Notes under the pieces: model-generated
What the model was told of the DNA's origin: nothing
Seen by the model: the letters and a program-made list of their open reading frames with translations, nothing else
The model's database searches: none
Assembly: GCA_910584195.1 (NCBI GenBank)
Contig: CAJTYV010000011.1
Coordinates: 29,863-93,862, forward strand
Origin: an uncultured Ruminococcus sp.
Lineage (GTDB): Bacteria; Bacillota; Clostridia; Oscillospirales; Ruminococcaceae
Reading direction: 5' to 3'
DNA: 64,000 nt
Made by a program: the position numbers and the translations under genes
Part shown: positions 8,435-17,132 of the stretch, in pieces
How positions within the stretch are numbered: position 1 is the first letter of the stretch
Layout of the letters: every line of letters starts with the position of its first letter

Positions 8435-11107
8435 ATGATAAATCTCAAAAAAACGGCAGCCGGCGCTTTGGCGTTCTGTCTTGGTATTGCCTGCATAGCA
8501 CCGGGCGGTATCATATCTGTCGATTACAATTACGCATCGGCTGCCGATCTTACAGCCAATATGAAATGGGACGCTGTAAAAATAGGCGGTGCAGGTTTCG
8601 TTTCAGGAATTGTGACCGGTCAAAAGGAAATGTATCTGCGTACCGATGTCGGCGGCGCATACAAGTGGAATTACGAAACCAACGAGTGGGAACAGCTTCT
8701 TGCCTTTATCAATGAAGCTGACAGAGGTCTGCTTTCCGTAAAGGGAATTGCTGTCGACCCTAATGACGATGATACCGTGTACTTCCTTTGCGGCTGCGCG
8801 TACTTCTCAGACGCAAGGACAGTAATTTTTAAAACTACTGACGGGGGCAAGACTTTTACGCAGTCTGACGTTACGGAGCATATTCAGGTTCATGGAAACG
8901 GCGATGGACGCCAATGCATCGAGCCTATTGCGATTGACCCTGACAATACCGATACTATTTATGCAGGCGGCGATGTTACCGCAGGCAAATCGGGTCTTAT
9001 AAAATCTACGGACGGCGGTAAGACGTGGAATCCCGTTATGGGCTACGATGAACTCGGTCTTTTTTCGGGTGAACTAAAATACCCTATGTGGACAGACAAC
9101 ATGGTAAGAGGTACAGAACCCTCGAAGGAATACAATCAGCAGAACGGCATTGCTTCTATTCATATCGAAGGCGGAAAGGTATATGTCGGAACTTCTGTAA
9201 CCAGTCAGGCAAATATTCATGTTGCAAGCGTCAAAGACGATAAGTTTACCGTCCTTAGCAAGGATCTGCCTGACGCAAATTATCCATGCTCGATAACAAA
9301 CGACGGTCAGGGAAACTTATTCTTTACATATATTGCAGGTCTTGCATTTGCGGGAGCTTCCGGCGGCGCATATAAATACAATATTGCAAGCGGAGAAGTA
9401 AAGAAGCTTTCCGTTACGGATAATGCGGTCGGTATGATAGAAGTCGATAAAAACGACCCCAATAAAATGGTTGCACGTACCTGCGGTATGTGGTCGGATC
9501 AGTGGTACGAGAAGGAATGGACGGACGACAGCATTGCATGGGGCGATCACTTCTTCCGCTCGACAGACGGAGGAGAGACATGGCAGGATATTACCCCCGG
9601 TCAGGGCGAGACTATTTACGGTCAGGGCGATCCGTATAAGGAATTCGTTTCTCTGCCGATGTCTACAGGAGGTTATGACTGGGTATACGGCAAAGCTTGC
9701 CACTGGGGAAGCGGAATACTTATAGATCCCAGAAATTCCGACAGGATTCTCATGACTTCCGGAAACGGCGTGTTCGCCTGCGATAACGTATGGGACGAAA
9801 TGGGCGTTCAGTTCTACTTCCAGCCGGACGGAGTCGAGGAGGTAGTTGCTCTTGACTTTGTAAGCGTTCCGGGCGGAGAAAACTATTCGGCTATCGGAGA
9901 TTACGATGGATTTGTACACAAGGATATTAATGCGATACCGGAACAATATAAGCCGAATATGGGTTCTACATCGGCAATCGCTTACTGTCCCCAGGATCCC
10001 AATGTTATGATACGTATAGCGGAGGGTGACGGAAATAATACAGCATCAGGCTATTATACTCTTGACGGAGGTAAGACATGGGAGGGAATGAAGCCCTCCT
10101 CAGGCGGAAAAGCGGCTGTTGTGAAGCTCGGCGAGGGTAAGTATCGTTTTATCAAGAGCGGTAAGGAAAGCGGTTCTCTTTCGTATTCTGACGATCTTGG
10201 AAAAACGTGGGAAAGCTGTCTTTCCGTAAACAGCAAGAAACCTACGTATCTGCTGGTAGACCCCGAAGATCCGCTGCTTGTGTATGCTTCGGCGATAACC
10301 TACAACGAATACTGGTCGTCTGATACAAGCAAGAAAGAGCCTACGTTTGATGAATGCCATTATTCTATGTATGTAAGCCATGACGGAGGCAAGACATGGG
10401 AGGATAATCCTGTCTGCAAGTACGATATGTGCGACCATACAGGAGACCCTGCATATATTACAAGCGGTACTGTTGCTATGGCAGCAGGCTGGAACGGTAT
10501 GTATATTATCACGGAGGAAGGCAAAAAGGCAGAGAAGCTCGACAGCGTGTTTTACTGCAAGACCTTGGGATACGGCGCTCCCGAGAAAAAAGGCGGCGTT
10601 AATACGCTGTTTATGTACGGAAAGCCTGCCGAAACAGACCCCGAGGGTATATACCGTTCGACAGACGGCGGAAAGACATGGGACTGCATAAATACCGATA
10701 AACTTTACGGCGGCACCGGAAACGGAAACTTCCTCGTAGGAGATATGAACGAATTCGGAACTGTATTCATGTCGACTGTCGGTGCGGGAATCGTATGCGG
10801 AAAGCTTTCAAACGGCGAAAATCCCACTCCTACAGATCCTAAGCCCACAACTCCGCCTGCAACAGACTCCGATATTAAAGTAACGCTCCTTGGCGATGCA
10901 AACTGTGACGGAAAGGTAACTATAGCCGATTCAACAGCAATTTTACAGGCTCTCGGAAATCCGGATAAATATGGACTTTCTGCACAGGGCGCGTTAAATG
11001 CCGACTGCTGCGATCCCGGAGACGGCGTTCTTCCCTCTGATGCTCTTGCAATTCAGAAAATAGATGCTAAGATACTCGCAAAACTGCCGGATATTACAAA
11101 AAAATAA
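8435..11107 (+). CDS. Secreted GH74 xyloglucanase with C-terminal dockerin
   Basis: An 890-residue cellulosomal enzyme that should cut the beta-1,4-glucan backbone of xyloglucan. A signal peptide ends near ASAAD (residue 37). The GH74 twin seven-bladed propeller runs from about 40 to 800 and shows repeated S/T-T-D-G-G-K/E-T-W blade motifs. Candidate catalytic aspartates are Asp71 in LRTDVGGAY and the Asp in GDYDGF (489-491). A Pro/Thr linker precedes the dockerin (about 825-885) with two calcium loops, GDANCDGKVTIAD and NADCCDPGDGVLPSD. AGGAGG lies seven bases before the ATG. Expressed alone: promoter at 8239, terminator at 11118. Confidence 0.95.
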   Translation: MINLKKTAAGALAFCLGIACIAPGGIISVDYNYASAADLTANMKWDAVKIGGAGFVSGIVTGQKEMYLRTDVGGAYKWNYETNEWEQLLAFINEADRGLLSVKGIAVDPNDDDTVYFLCGCAYFSDARTVIFKTTDGGKTFTQSDVTEHIQVHGNGDGRQCIEPIAIDPDNTDTIYAGGDVTAGKSGLIKSTDGGKTWNPVMGYDELGLFSGELKYPMWTDNMVRGTEPSKEYNQQNGIASIHIEGGKVYVGTSVTSQANIHVASVKDDKFTVLSKDLPDANYPCSITNDGQGNLFFTYIAGLAFAGASGGAYKYNIASGEVKKLSVTDNAVGMIEVDKNDPNKMVARTCGMWSDQWYEKEWTDDSIAWGDHFFRSTDGGETWQDITPGQGETIYGQGDPYKEFVSLPMSTGGYDWVYGKACHWGSGILIDPRNSDRILMTSGNGVFACDNVWDEMGVQFYFQPDGVEEVVALDFVSVPGGENYSAIGDYDGFVHKDINAIPEQYKPNMGSTSAIAYCPQDPNVMIRIAEGDGNNTASGYYTLDGGKTWEGMKPSSGGKAAVVKLGEGKYRFIKSGKESGSLSYSDDLGKTWESCLSVNSKKPTYLLVDPEDPLLVYASAITYNEYWSSDTSKKEPTFDECHYSMYVSHDGGKTWEDNPVCKYDMCDHTGDPAYITSGTVAMAAGWNGMYIITEEGKKAEKLDSVFYCKTLGYGAPEKKGGVNTLFMYGKPAETDPEGIYRSTDGGKTWDCINTDKLYGGTGNGNFLVGDMNEFGTVFMSTVGAGIVCGKLSNGENPTPTDPKPTTPPATDSDIKVTLLGDANCDGKVTIADSTAILQALGNPDKYGLSAQGALNADCCDPGDGVLPSDALAIQKIDAKILAKLPDITKK

Positions 11108-11114
11108 ATAACAG

Positions 11115-11145
11115 AATCCCCCGAATTTTCGGGGGTTCTTTTATA
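11115..11145 (+). terminator. Intrinsic terminator after GH74 gene
   Basis: CCCCCGAA pairs with TTCGGGGG at 11118-11135, followed by TTCTTTTAT; ten bases after the GH74 stop. Confidence 0.85.
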
Positions 11146-11235
11146 GTCATTTCACCTGAAATCGAAACAAGTTCAAGTAGGATGATTATAGTATAAAGAA
11201 AAGTTAGTTGGATCGATGTCTCCTTTGAAATAAAA

Positions 11236-11259
11236 ATAGCGTGACCGCAGTCACACTAT
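11236..11259 (-). terminator. Terminator of the leftward lipoprotein gene
   Basis: A ten-base-pair stem with a CGCA loop and one mismatch, flanked by A-rich sequence on the left, so that on the minus strand it is followed by TTTTTATTTC. It lies 47 bases past the stop at 11307. Confidence 0.75.
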
Positions 11260-11306
11260 TATTTTCAATAAGGTTCTGATCGCGCATTTCTGTTTCAATA
11301 AACAGT

Positions 11307-12233
11307 TTATTCAATATGTGTATATTCGTCTAAGTCACCGATCATGATCTTGCCGAGGGCGTAAGTATTATTCTTAAATGTATAGATTTTTAATGTTTCA
11401 GGGTTAAAGCTGAAATCATATTCAAATATAGGATAGAATCCTGCAATGTTCTGCTCGCTCCCTCTTTCTCGAAAAATAATGTCTCCATATCCACTGTCTG
11501 TAGCAACAAGACGGTTTGTAAACTCTTCCCAGTACATTCCATAATTTTTAAAATATTCATTATTTATTTGATCTTGAGTTACGCTTACAAAACCGATTTT
11601 TTCGAGAAAAGCGGGAATATCACTATATTCATATCCCTCAGCAGACTCTTTGATCCCCGTCGGATACCAGCAGTTATCACTGGCATATTGACCGGAAGCT
11701 GATACATATGTAACAATTGTATCACCGATCCTGATTTTGTTTTCATCAGTTTCAATATTTCTGCTATCATAATATACGCATACCTTTATTTCCGGGTTAT
11801 CAAGTGAAGCAATCGAAAAAGATTTACTGGTATTTGGCTGTATGAATCCATCCGGTACGATCTCTGATGTATCATATCTGTCGCCGTATTCAGCTATGAA
11901 CTGATCTACAGTATAATATCCGCCGTTTCTGAAAACATCGTTTCCGATTTGAATAAGTCCGGAGGAAAAATCTGCGTTCACTATCTCATCAGACGGCGTA
12001 TAGGCAGTTTCTTCAATAGGCTCCTCGGTGGCTGCTTCTGATATTGATTCGTCAGCGTCTATGCTTTCGGCAGGCTTTTCGGTTTCGTTTCCATTTTCAA
12101 AATCTTCTTCCGAAATACTATTCAGTCCGCTTTCAAGCTCCTGTTGATTCTTCGGCAAGGAATCTCCGCACCCCACCAGTGCACTGCATATATAAATAGA
12201 CGTTGCAGCGGCTAAAATCGCTTTTATATTCAT
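11307..12233 (-). CDS. Putative surface lipoprotein, unknown function
   Basis: A 308-residue protein with a lipoprotein signal: a hydrophobic segment ending in the lipobox LVGC at about residue 22, then an acidic Ser/Glu-rich linker of about 70 residues and a globular domain. I do not recognise the domain; it has YYTVDQFIAEYGDRYDTSE and several Tyr-rich beta segments, resembling uncharacterised lipoproteins of ruminococci. ATG at 12233 is chosen for the GGAGGAAG before it; the longer frame to 12344 would run into the promoter. It has its own promoter and terminator, so it is a single-gene unit. Confidence 0.8.
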   Translation of the reverse strand: MNIKAILAAATSIYICSALVGCGDSLPKNQQELESGLNSISEEDFENGNETEKPAESIDADESISEAATEEPIEETAYTPSDEIVNADFSSGLIQIGNDVFRNGGYYTVDQFIAEYGDRYDTSEIVPDGFIQPNTSKSFSIASLDNPEIKVCVYYDSRNIETDENKIRIGDTIVTYVSASGQYASDNCWYPTGIKESAEGYEYSDIPAFLEKIGFVSVTQDQINNEYFKNYGMYWEEFTNRLVATDSGYGDIIFRERGSEQNIAGFYPIFEYDFSFNPETLKIYTFKNNTYALGKIMIGDLDEYTHIE

Positions 12234-12315
12234 ACTTACTTCCTCCTGAGAGATATAAAGAGTGCACAGTTGAAGCCGCGCACTGAAAAATGCACAACTC
12301 CGTTTGATGCAATTA

Positions 12316-12344
12316 ATTATAGCACTTTTCATTCCTTTTGTCAA
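12316..12344 (-). promoter_or_regulatory. Consensus promoter of the lipoprotein gene
   Basis: TTGACA, 17 bases, TATAAT on the minus strand: an exact consensus match. Transcription would begin about 75 bases before the ATG at 12233. Confidence 0.85.
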
Positions 12345-12399
12345 CTATACGATTGAGAATCGTAACGGTATTTCAACGAGTAAATTATCGTAAAAAGAG

Positions 12400-12428
12400 T
12401 TGACATGAACAGTATAAAATGCTATAAT
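12400..12428 (+). promoter_or_regulatory. Consensus promoter of purB
   Basis: TTGACA, 17 bases, TATAAT, about 48 bases before the purB ATG. It lies divergent to the lipoprotein promoter with 55 bases between the two -35 boxes. The leader is too short for a purine riboswitch. Confidence 0.88.
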
Positions 12429-12476
12429 TAAAATGAAATATTATGCGGTCAAACGCAAGATTAAGGAGAATTTATT

Positions 12477-13916
12477 ATGAGCGGAAATATCAACAGCTAT
12501 GAATCGCCATTCTGTACGCGTTATGCAAGCGAGGAAATGCAGTACATTTTTTCGGCAGATAAGAAATTTACCACTTGGAGAAAGCTTTGGGTAGCTTTGG
12601 CAAGAGCCGAGATGAAGCTCGGTCTCCCTGTTACGGAGGAGCAGGTCAAGCAGCTTGAGGAGCATATCAGCGACATTGATTATAAAGTTGCCGAGGAAAG
12701 AGAAAAAATAAGCCGCCATGACGTTATGTCTCATGTTTACGCCTACGGACAGGCTTGCCCCGACGCTGCCGGAATAATACATCTCGGAGCGACTTCATGT
12801 TATGTCGGTGACAATACAGATGTTATCATTATGCGTGACGCTCTTGAAGTTGTTCGCAGAAAGCTCATAAACGTTATGAATAATCTTGCAGATTTTGCCG
12901 AAGAATATAAAAATATGCCATGTCTCGGATATACTCATCTACAGCCTGCACAGCTTACAACGGTCGGCAAGAGAGCTGCTCTCTGGCTCAATGAGCTTCT
13001 TATGGACTTCAATGACCTCGAATACAGACTGTCAACTCTTAGTCTGCTCGGTTCAAAGGGTACTACGGGTACTCAGGCTTCTTTCATGGAGCTTTTCGAG
13101 GGGGATACGGATAAGATAAAGACCTTGGAAAAAATGATTGCCGAGGAAATGGGCTTCGATAAGGTCGTTCCCGTTTCAGGTCAGACCTATTCGAGAAAGG
13201 TCGATTCGCAGGTGCTTGCCGTTCTCAGCGGTATTGCTCAGACAGCAAGCAAGTTCTCCAATGATATGAGAATACTCCAATCGTTCAAGGAAATGGAAGA
13301 ACCTCGCGAAAAGAAGCAGATAGGCTCGTCCGCAATGGCATACAAGCGTAATCCGATGAGATGCGAGCGTATCACTTCGCTTGCAAGATACGTCATGATA
13401 GACAGCCTTAATCCTGCTTTCACCGCCGGCACGCAGTGGTTCGAGAGAACTCTCGATGATTCTGCAAACAAACGTATTTCCGTTGCAGAGGCGTTCCTCG
13501 GAGTTGACGCTATCCTCAATATCATGATGAATGTTACAAGAGGTATCGTCGTTTATCCTGAGATGATACGCCGCCGCGTAATGGCTGAGCTGCCCTTTAT
13601 GGCAAGCGAAAATATCATGATGGACGCTGTTAAAAAAGGCGGAAACCGTCAGGAGCTTCACGACAGAATTATGGACTACTCTATGATGGCTGGCGAGCAG
13701 GTAAAAGTCTACGGAAAGGATAACAACCTCTGCGAACTTATCCTTGCCGACCCTCTGTTCATGATAACTAAAGAGGAGCTTGACGCTGTTCTCAAACCCG
13801 AAAGCTACACCGGCAGAAGTTCTCAGCAGGTAGACGAGTTCCTTGCGGAATTTATCAGACCGATACTTGACGCTAATAAGGACATTCTCGGCGAGAATTT
13901 CGAAATGAAGAATTAA
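12477..13916 (+). CDS. purB: Adenylosuccinate lyase
   Basis: A 479-residue fumarase/aspartase-superfamily enzyme that splits SAICAR and adenylosuccinate, releasing fumarate, in purine synthesis. The superfamily signature is GSSAMAYKRNPMRCERI near residue 280; catalytic-histidine regions are SRHDVMSHVYAYG (about 80) and GYTHLQPAQ (about 150). It is of the longer ADSL type. AAGGAG precedes the ATG. The next gene begins 11 bases after its stop, so purB may be cotranscribed with the small membrane-anchored protein and the rimM-trmD run. Confidence 0.96.
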   Translation: MSGNINSYESPFCTRYASEEMQYIFSADKKFTTWRKLWVALARAEMKLGLPVTEEQVKQLEEHISDIDYKVAEEREKISRHDVMSHVYAYGQACPDAAGIIHLGATSCYVGDNTDVIIMRDALEVVRRKLINVMNNLADFAEEYKNMPCLGYTHLQPAQLTTVGKRAALWLNELLMDFNDLEYRLSTLSLLGSKGTTGTQASFMELFEGDTDKIKTLEKMIAEEMGFDKVVPVSGQTYSRKVDSQVLAVLSGIAQTASKFSNDMRILQSFKEMEEPREKKQIGSSAMAYKRNPMRCERITSLARYVMIDSLNPAFTAGTQWFERTLDDSANKRISVAEAFLGVDAILNIMMNVTRGIVVYPEMIRRRVMAELPFMASENIMMDAVKKGGNRQELHDRIMDYSMMAGEQVKVYGKDNNLCELILADPLFMITKEELDAVLKPESYTGRSSQQVDEFLAEFIRPILDANKDILGENFEMKN

Positions 13917-13927
13917 GGGCTCAAAAT

Positions 13928-14632
13928 ATGAAAAAAATTTTGAAAATAAGCGGCGTAATTCTCGGCGTACTGATGCTCTCGGCGTTGGCAGTTTACATTT
14001 TCTGTCCCGGACTTTTAACCTATGTTCAGGTAAAAAAGGACTGCCCTAACATTGATTGCACTATAGGAAGATTTTCGGGATTTGACGTTACTGCTCCCGA
14101 GGACTGGACTTCCGTTACGATAGACGGCGTGACAGTCCGCGGTCCGAAAGATGCCCTGAACGACAGTGAACTTTTCCCATTCAATAAGAAAGGCGATTTT
14201 TATGTAATGGTGATGACTTCGGAAATAAGTCCCAATAGCTTTTATGATGAAAATTTACAAAATTCCGAAGATGATTACGCTCATTTTTTGAAAAAATTCG
14301 GCAAAGAGCTTTATATGGACGGCTACGAGGGTACTTGTTTTCTGCGTGAGCTTACGTCTGAGGACTGCCTGAAGCTTCGCGGAAAAGACCTGAAGGTTTT
14401 TAAAGAGGTCGCCGGATTGAAAGAAGCTATCTCAGGCATAGAAAAGCTCAGCTACTGCGAACATGACGGCTTAAAAGGCTTTTTCTCCGATTACGGCGAG
14501 GGAAAGAATCAAAAATACAACTATGCGCTGTGGCTGTTCGGCAAGGAGCATGAATACATAATCAGAGTCGGCAGCAATGACGAGGAAACGGTTTACCAAT
14601 GCTTGTCATCTGTGAAGATTGAGGAAAATTAA
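13928..14632 (+). CDS. Membrane-anchored extracytoplasmic protein, unknown
   Basis: A 234-residue protein with a single N-terminal hydrophobic segment (about residues 5-27) and a globular remainder predicted to lie outside the membrane. No domain is recognised. It has several Cys (C26, C39, C44 and later) and an alternating beta/helix pattern. It begins 11 bases after purB and ends 8 bases before the hydrolase gene, so it belongs to that transcript. The ribosome site is weak (AAGGGC). Confidence 0.7.
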   Translation: MKKILKISGVILGVLMLSALAVYIFCPGLLTYVQVKKDCPNIDCTIGRFSGFDVTAPEDWTSVTIDGVTVRGPKDALNDSELFPFNKKGDFYVMVMTSEISPNSFYDENLQNSEDDYAHFLKKFGKELYMDGYEGTCFLRELTSEDCLKLRGKDLKVFKEVAGLKEAISGIEKLSYCEHDGLKGFFSDYGEGKNQKYNYALWLFGKEHEYIIRVGSNDEETVYQCLSSVKIEEN

Positions 14633-14640
14633 GGAATACT

Positions 14641-15147
14641 ATGAAAATATTGAATATTCACGGATATAAGGGAGGTTCGGAGAACTCCGCCTGTCTTGCT
14701 CTCAGAGAACTGGGACTTGACGTAATATCGCCGCAAATCGACTATGATGCAGACTCTCCCGAAAATATACTCGAAACTTTAAAAGCCGTTCTTACTGAAA
14801 AAAAGCCTGATATGCTCGTCGGAACAAGTTTAGGCGGATTCTTTGCTCTTGCTCTCGCCGTGGAAACAGGCTTATCCGCAAGACTGGTGAATCCCTGTCT
14901 TATGCCGTTCATTACGCTCCCCGAACTTGGATACAGCGGCGATATTTGCGGATATATCGGGATCTTCGGCAGCTTCGCCAAATTGGAACAGGATAATATC
15001 TGTGCAATTATAGGCGGTCAGGACGAGGTAATCAGCTACCATGACTTCACAGCAAAAATAATTAAAGACCATGTGGTTTATCCCGAGGGAAAACACTCGG
15101 GTGCAACTCTTCCGTTAAAAGATTTTTTTGGAGAATCAATAAAATGA
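14641..15147 (+). CDS. YqiA/UPF0227-like alpha/beta-hydrolase
   Basis: A 168-residue compact hydrolase. The nucleophile elbow GTSLGG (Ser near 62), Asp in GGQDEV (near 130) and His in GKHSG (near 155) form a complete catalytic triad, and NIHGYKGG near the start supplies the oxyanion region, as in E. coli YqiA-type esterases. The natural substrate is unknown. Its stop overlaps the rimM start by four bases (ATGA), which indicates translational coupling with ribosome-maturation genes, an unusual pairing. Confidence 0.82.
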   Translation: MKILNIHGYKGGSENSACLALRELGLDVISPQIDYDADSPENILETLKAVLTEKKPDMLVGTSLGGFFALALAVETGLSARLVNPCLMPFITLPELGYSGDICGYIGIFGSFAKLEQDNICAIIGGQDEVISYHDFTAKIIKDHVVYPEGKHSGATLPLKDFFGESIK

Positions 15148-15644
15148 AAAAAGAATATCTTGAAGCAGGAAAAATCGTTACTACTCACGGCATCAAGGGC
15201 GAGGTCAAAATAATGCCGTATACCGATACTCCTGAACTGCTCTGCGAGTTTGAACGGCTTTTTATCGGCAAGGACAAGACGGAGCTGTATATCGAGCGTT
15301 CAAGGGTCTCAAAAAATATGGTGATAGCTAAGATAGAGGATGTTGATACTGTTGAAGCGGCTGAAAAGTACCGTAATAAGCTTCTGTATATGCATCGTGA
15401 CGACCTCGAACTTGACGAAAATACGTTTTTTATTCAAGACCTTATTGGCATGGAGGTAAAGGACGCTGACAGCGGATTCTCCTATGGTAAAATTACCGAT
15501 GTTCTGCAAAACGGCGCAAACGATGTGTACGTCATAAACGGAGACAGGGAATATCTTGTTCCTGCGATACCTGATGTCGTAATTTCTACCGATATTGAAA
15601 ACGATCTGATGATAATAAGACCGCTGGAGGGGCTTTTTGACTGA
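15144..15644 (+). CDS. rimM: Ribosome maturation factor RimM
   Basis: A 166-residue protein with the RimM beta-barrel domain (GKIVTTHGIKGEVKI at the start) and the C-terminal PRC-barrel (LIGMEVKDADSGFSYGKI, then EYLVPAIPDVV). It binds 30S precursors and helps process 16S rRNA. It overlaps the upstream hydrolase by four bases and trmD by one (TGATG). The common Firmicute neighbours rpsP, ylqC and rplS are absent here, so the usual operon has been split. Confidence 0.95.
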   Translation: MKKEYLEAGKIVTTHGIKGEVKIMPYTDTPELLCEFERLFIGKDKTELYIERSRVSKNMVIAKIEDVDTVEAAEKYRNKLLYMHRDDLELDENTFFIQDLIGMEVKDADSGFSYGKITDVLQNGANDVYVINGDREYLVPAIPDVVISTDIENDLMIIRPLEGLFD

Positions 15645-16333
15645 TGAAAATAGAAATTGCCACCCTTTTTCCCGAAATGTGCGAAGCCGTTTTAAGCGAA
15701 AGCATTGTCGGCAGAGCAAGACGTGCCGGAAAAATAAATGTCTCCTGCCGTCAGATACGCGACTATACGCAGGATAAGCACCGGCGCGTGGACGATACTC
15801 CATACGGCGGTGGAATGGGCATGGTCATGCAGTGCGAGCCTATCTATAACTGTTATATGGCAGTCTGCGATGAACTTGGAACAAAGCCGCATACTATCTA
15901 TTTGTCCCCGAAAGGCAAAGTCCTGACCGAGCAGAGAGCAGTTGAGCTTTCGCAAACGGAGAATATTTTGATGATCTGCGGTCACTACGAGGGCGTGGAT
16001 CAGCGCGTTATCGACAAGATCGTTGATGAGGAGATCTCTATAGGCGATTATGTGCTTACCGGCGGTGAACTGCCTGCATTAGTTCTTACGGACTGCATTG
16101 CAAGGCTGTGTCCCGGAGTTCTGTCGGACGACGTGTGCTTCACCGATGAAAGTATATACAGCGGACTTTTGGAATATCCTCAGTATACCCGTCCCGAAGT
16201 TTGGGAGGGCGAAGCTGTTCCGTCCGTACTTCTTTCGGGGCATCATAAAAACATAGAAGTGTGGCGGCATGAGCAGAGCGCTGCGCTCACAAAAGCGCGC
16301 CGTCCCGATATGTATGAGAAGTACATAAAGTGA
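15644..16333 (+). CDS. trmD: tRNA (guanine-N1)-methyltransferase
   Basis: A 229-residue SPOUT methylase that makes m1G37 in tRNAs. It shows the family's DDTPYGGGMGMVMQ, the knot segment MICGHYEGVDQRV, and SIGDYVLTGGELPALV, followed by GLLEYPQYTRP. Its start shares one base with the rimM stop. No clear intrinsic terminator follows; the downstream 230 bases are very AT-rich. Confidence 0.97.
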   Translation: MKIEIATLFPEMCEAVLSESIVGRARRAGKINVSCRQIRDYTQDKHRRVDDTPYGGGMGMVMQCEPIYNCYMAVCDELGTKPHTIYLSPKGKVLTEQRAVELSQTENILMICGHYEGVDQRVIDKIVDEEISIGDYVLTGGELPALVLTDCIARLCPGVLSDDVCFTDESIYSGLLEYPQYTRPEVWEGEAVPSVLLSGHHKNIEVWRHEQSAALTKARRPDMYEKYIK

Positions 16334-16551
16334 AGATTTAGTAAACATTAAGTATACTTTGAATTTGTTTTTCCGCATGGTCATAATTAACAGAAATGTG
16401 TGTGTAAAATTATGAAAGTTCACCAATATTTTATTCATATATTGTTCATATGATTGTTGTGAATATTCACAAGGCTAACTTGAAAAATGCACATTCCTTG
16501 CACCTAAATGTAGAAAATCGGGCAAAGTATCATTTTTAGATCAAAAATCCG
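16334..16551. other. AT-rich spacer between trmD and ptsH promoter
   Basis: About 220 bases without a gene, strongly AT-rich, with short imperfect repeats of TTCATAT/TTCACAA. I see no stem-loop with a T run and no conserved RNA in it. The ptsH promoter closes it on the right. Confidence 0.5.
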
Positions 16552-16580
16552 TTGACTATGCAGAAAAATGAATGTATAAT
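16552..16580 (+). promoter_or_regulatory. Promoter of ptsH
   Basis: TTGACT, 17 bases, TATAAT; start point about 70 bases before the HPr ATG. Confidence 0.82.
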
Positions 16581-16655
16581 ATATTACAGCAAATGAAAAA
16601 TATTTTCATAGGCGTATCAAGCGGTACGTCACCTCAGAGAATAGGAGAGTTGTAT

Positions 16656-16928
16656 ATGTTTGTCAGAGAAGTAATGGTTAAGAATCAGGTGGGTCTCCAT
16701 GCAAGACCTGCAACTTTTTTCATCCAGAAGGCTAACGAATTTAAGTCTTCTATCTGGATCGAGAAAGAGGAGCGCAGAGTAAACGCCAAGAGCTTACTCG
16801 GCATTCTTTCACTTGGAATCGTAGGCGGCACTAATGTAAAGATCATTGCCGATGGAGCTGACGAGAGAGCAGCTGTTGATGCTCTTATCGAACTTGTTGA
16901 CAGCGGTTTCAGCGAGGAAAACAGATAA
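16656..16928 (+). CDS. ptsH: Phosphocarrier protein HPr
   Basis: A 90-residue HPr. His15 lies in GLHARPA, the site phosphorylated by enzyme I, and Ser46 in NAKSLLGILSLG is the HPr kinase site used in Firmicute carbon control; both are intact, so this is HPr and not Crh. ATG at 16656 is chosen because AGGAGAG precedes it and the family begins at that point; the frame extends upstream into the promoter region. It stands alone, with its own promoter and terminator and no ptsI beside it, which suits a role mainly in regulation (CcpA cofactor) in a cellodextrin-using organism, though that is inference. Confidence 0.95.
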   Translation: MFVREVMVKNQVGLHARPATFFIQKANEFKSSIWIEKEERRVNAKSLLGILSLGIVGGTNVKIIADGADERAAVDALIELVDSGFSEENR

Positions 16929-16947
16929 TAAAAGCAAATCACAATTT

Positions 16948-16980
16948 AGGGAGTTATTTTTGTAACTCCCTTTTATTTTA
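16948..16980 (+). terminator. Terminator of ptsH
   Basis: AGGGAGTTA pairs with TAACTCCCT, followed by TTTTATTTTA. Confidence 0.88.
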
Positions 16981-17096
16981 TACATATATTCATATTTATC
17001 ATATATCGATCTGCTAAAAATAGCACCATTCAGCATCAAGCAATCTTGCCATATGACAGTACTATTCAAAGCTTTGCTTTCAACAAGCAGAGCTTT

Positions 17097-17122
17097 AAAA
17101 GGGGGACTGTATTCGTCCCCCC
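17097..17122 (-). terminator. Terminator of spoIVB
   Basis: A GGGGGAC/GTCCCCC stem with an AAAAG flank giving a T-rich tail on the minus strand; 11 bases past the spoIVB stop. Confidence 0.75.
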
Positions 17123-17132
17123 TTTGCAGTTT

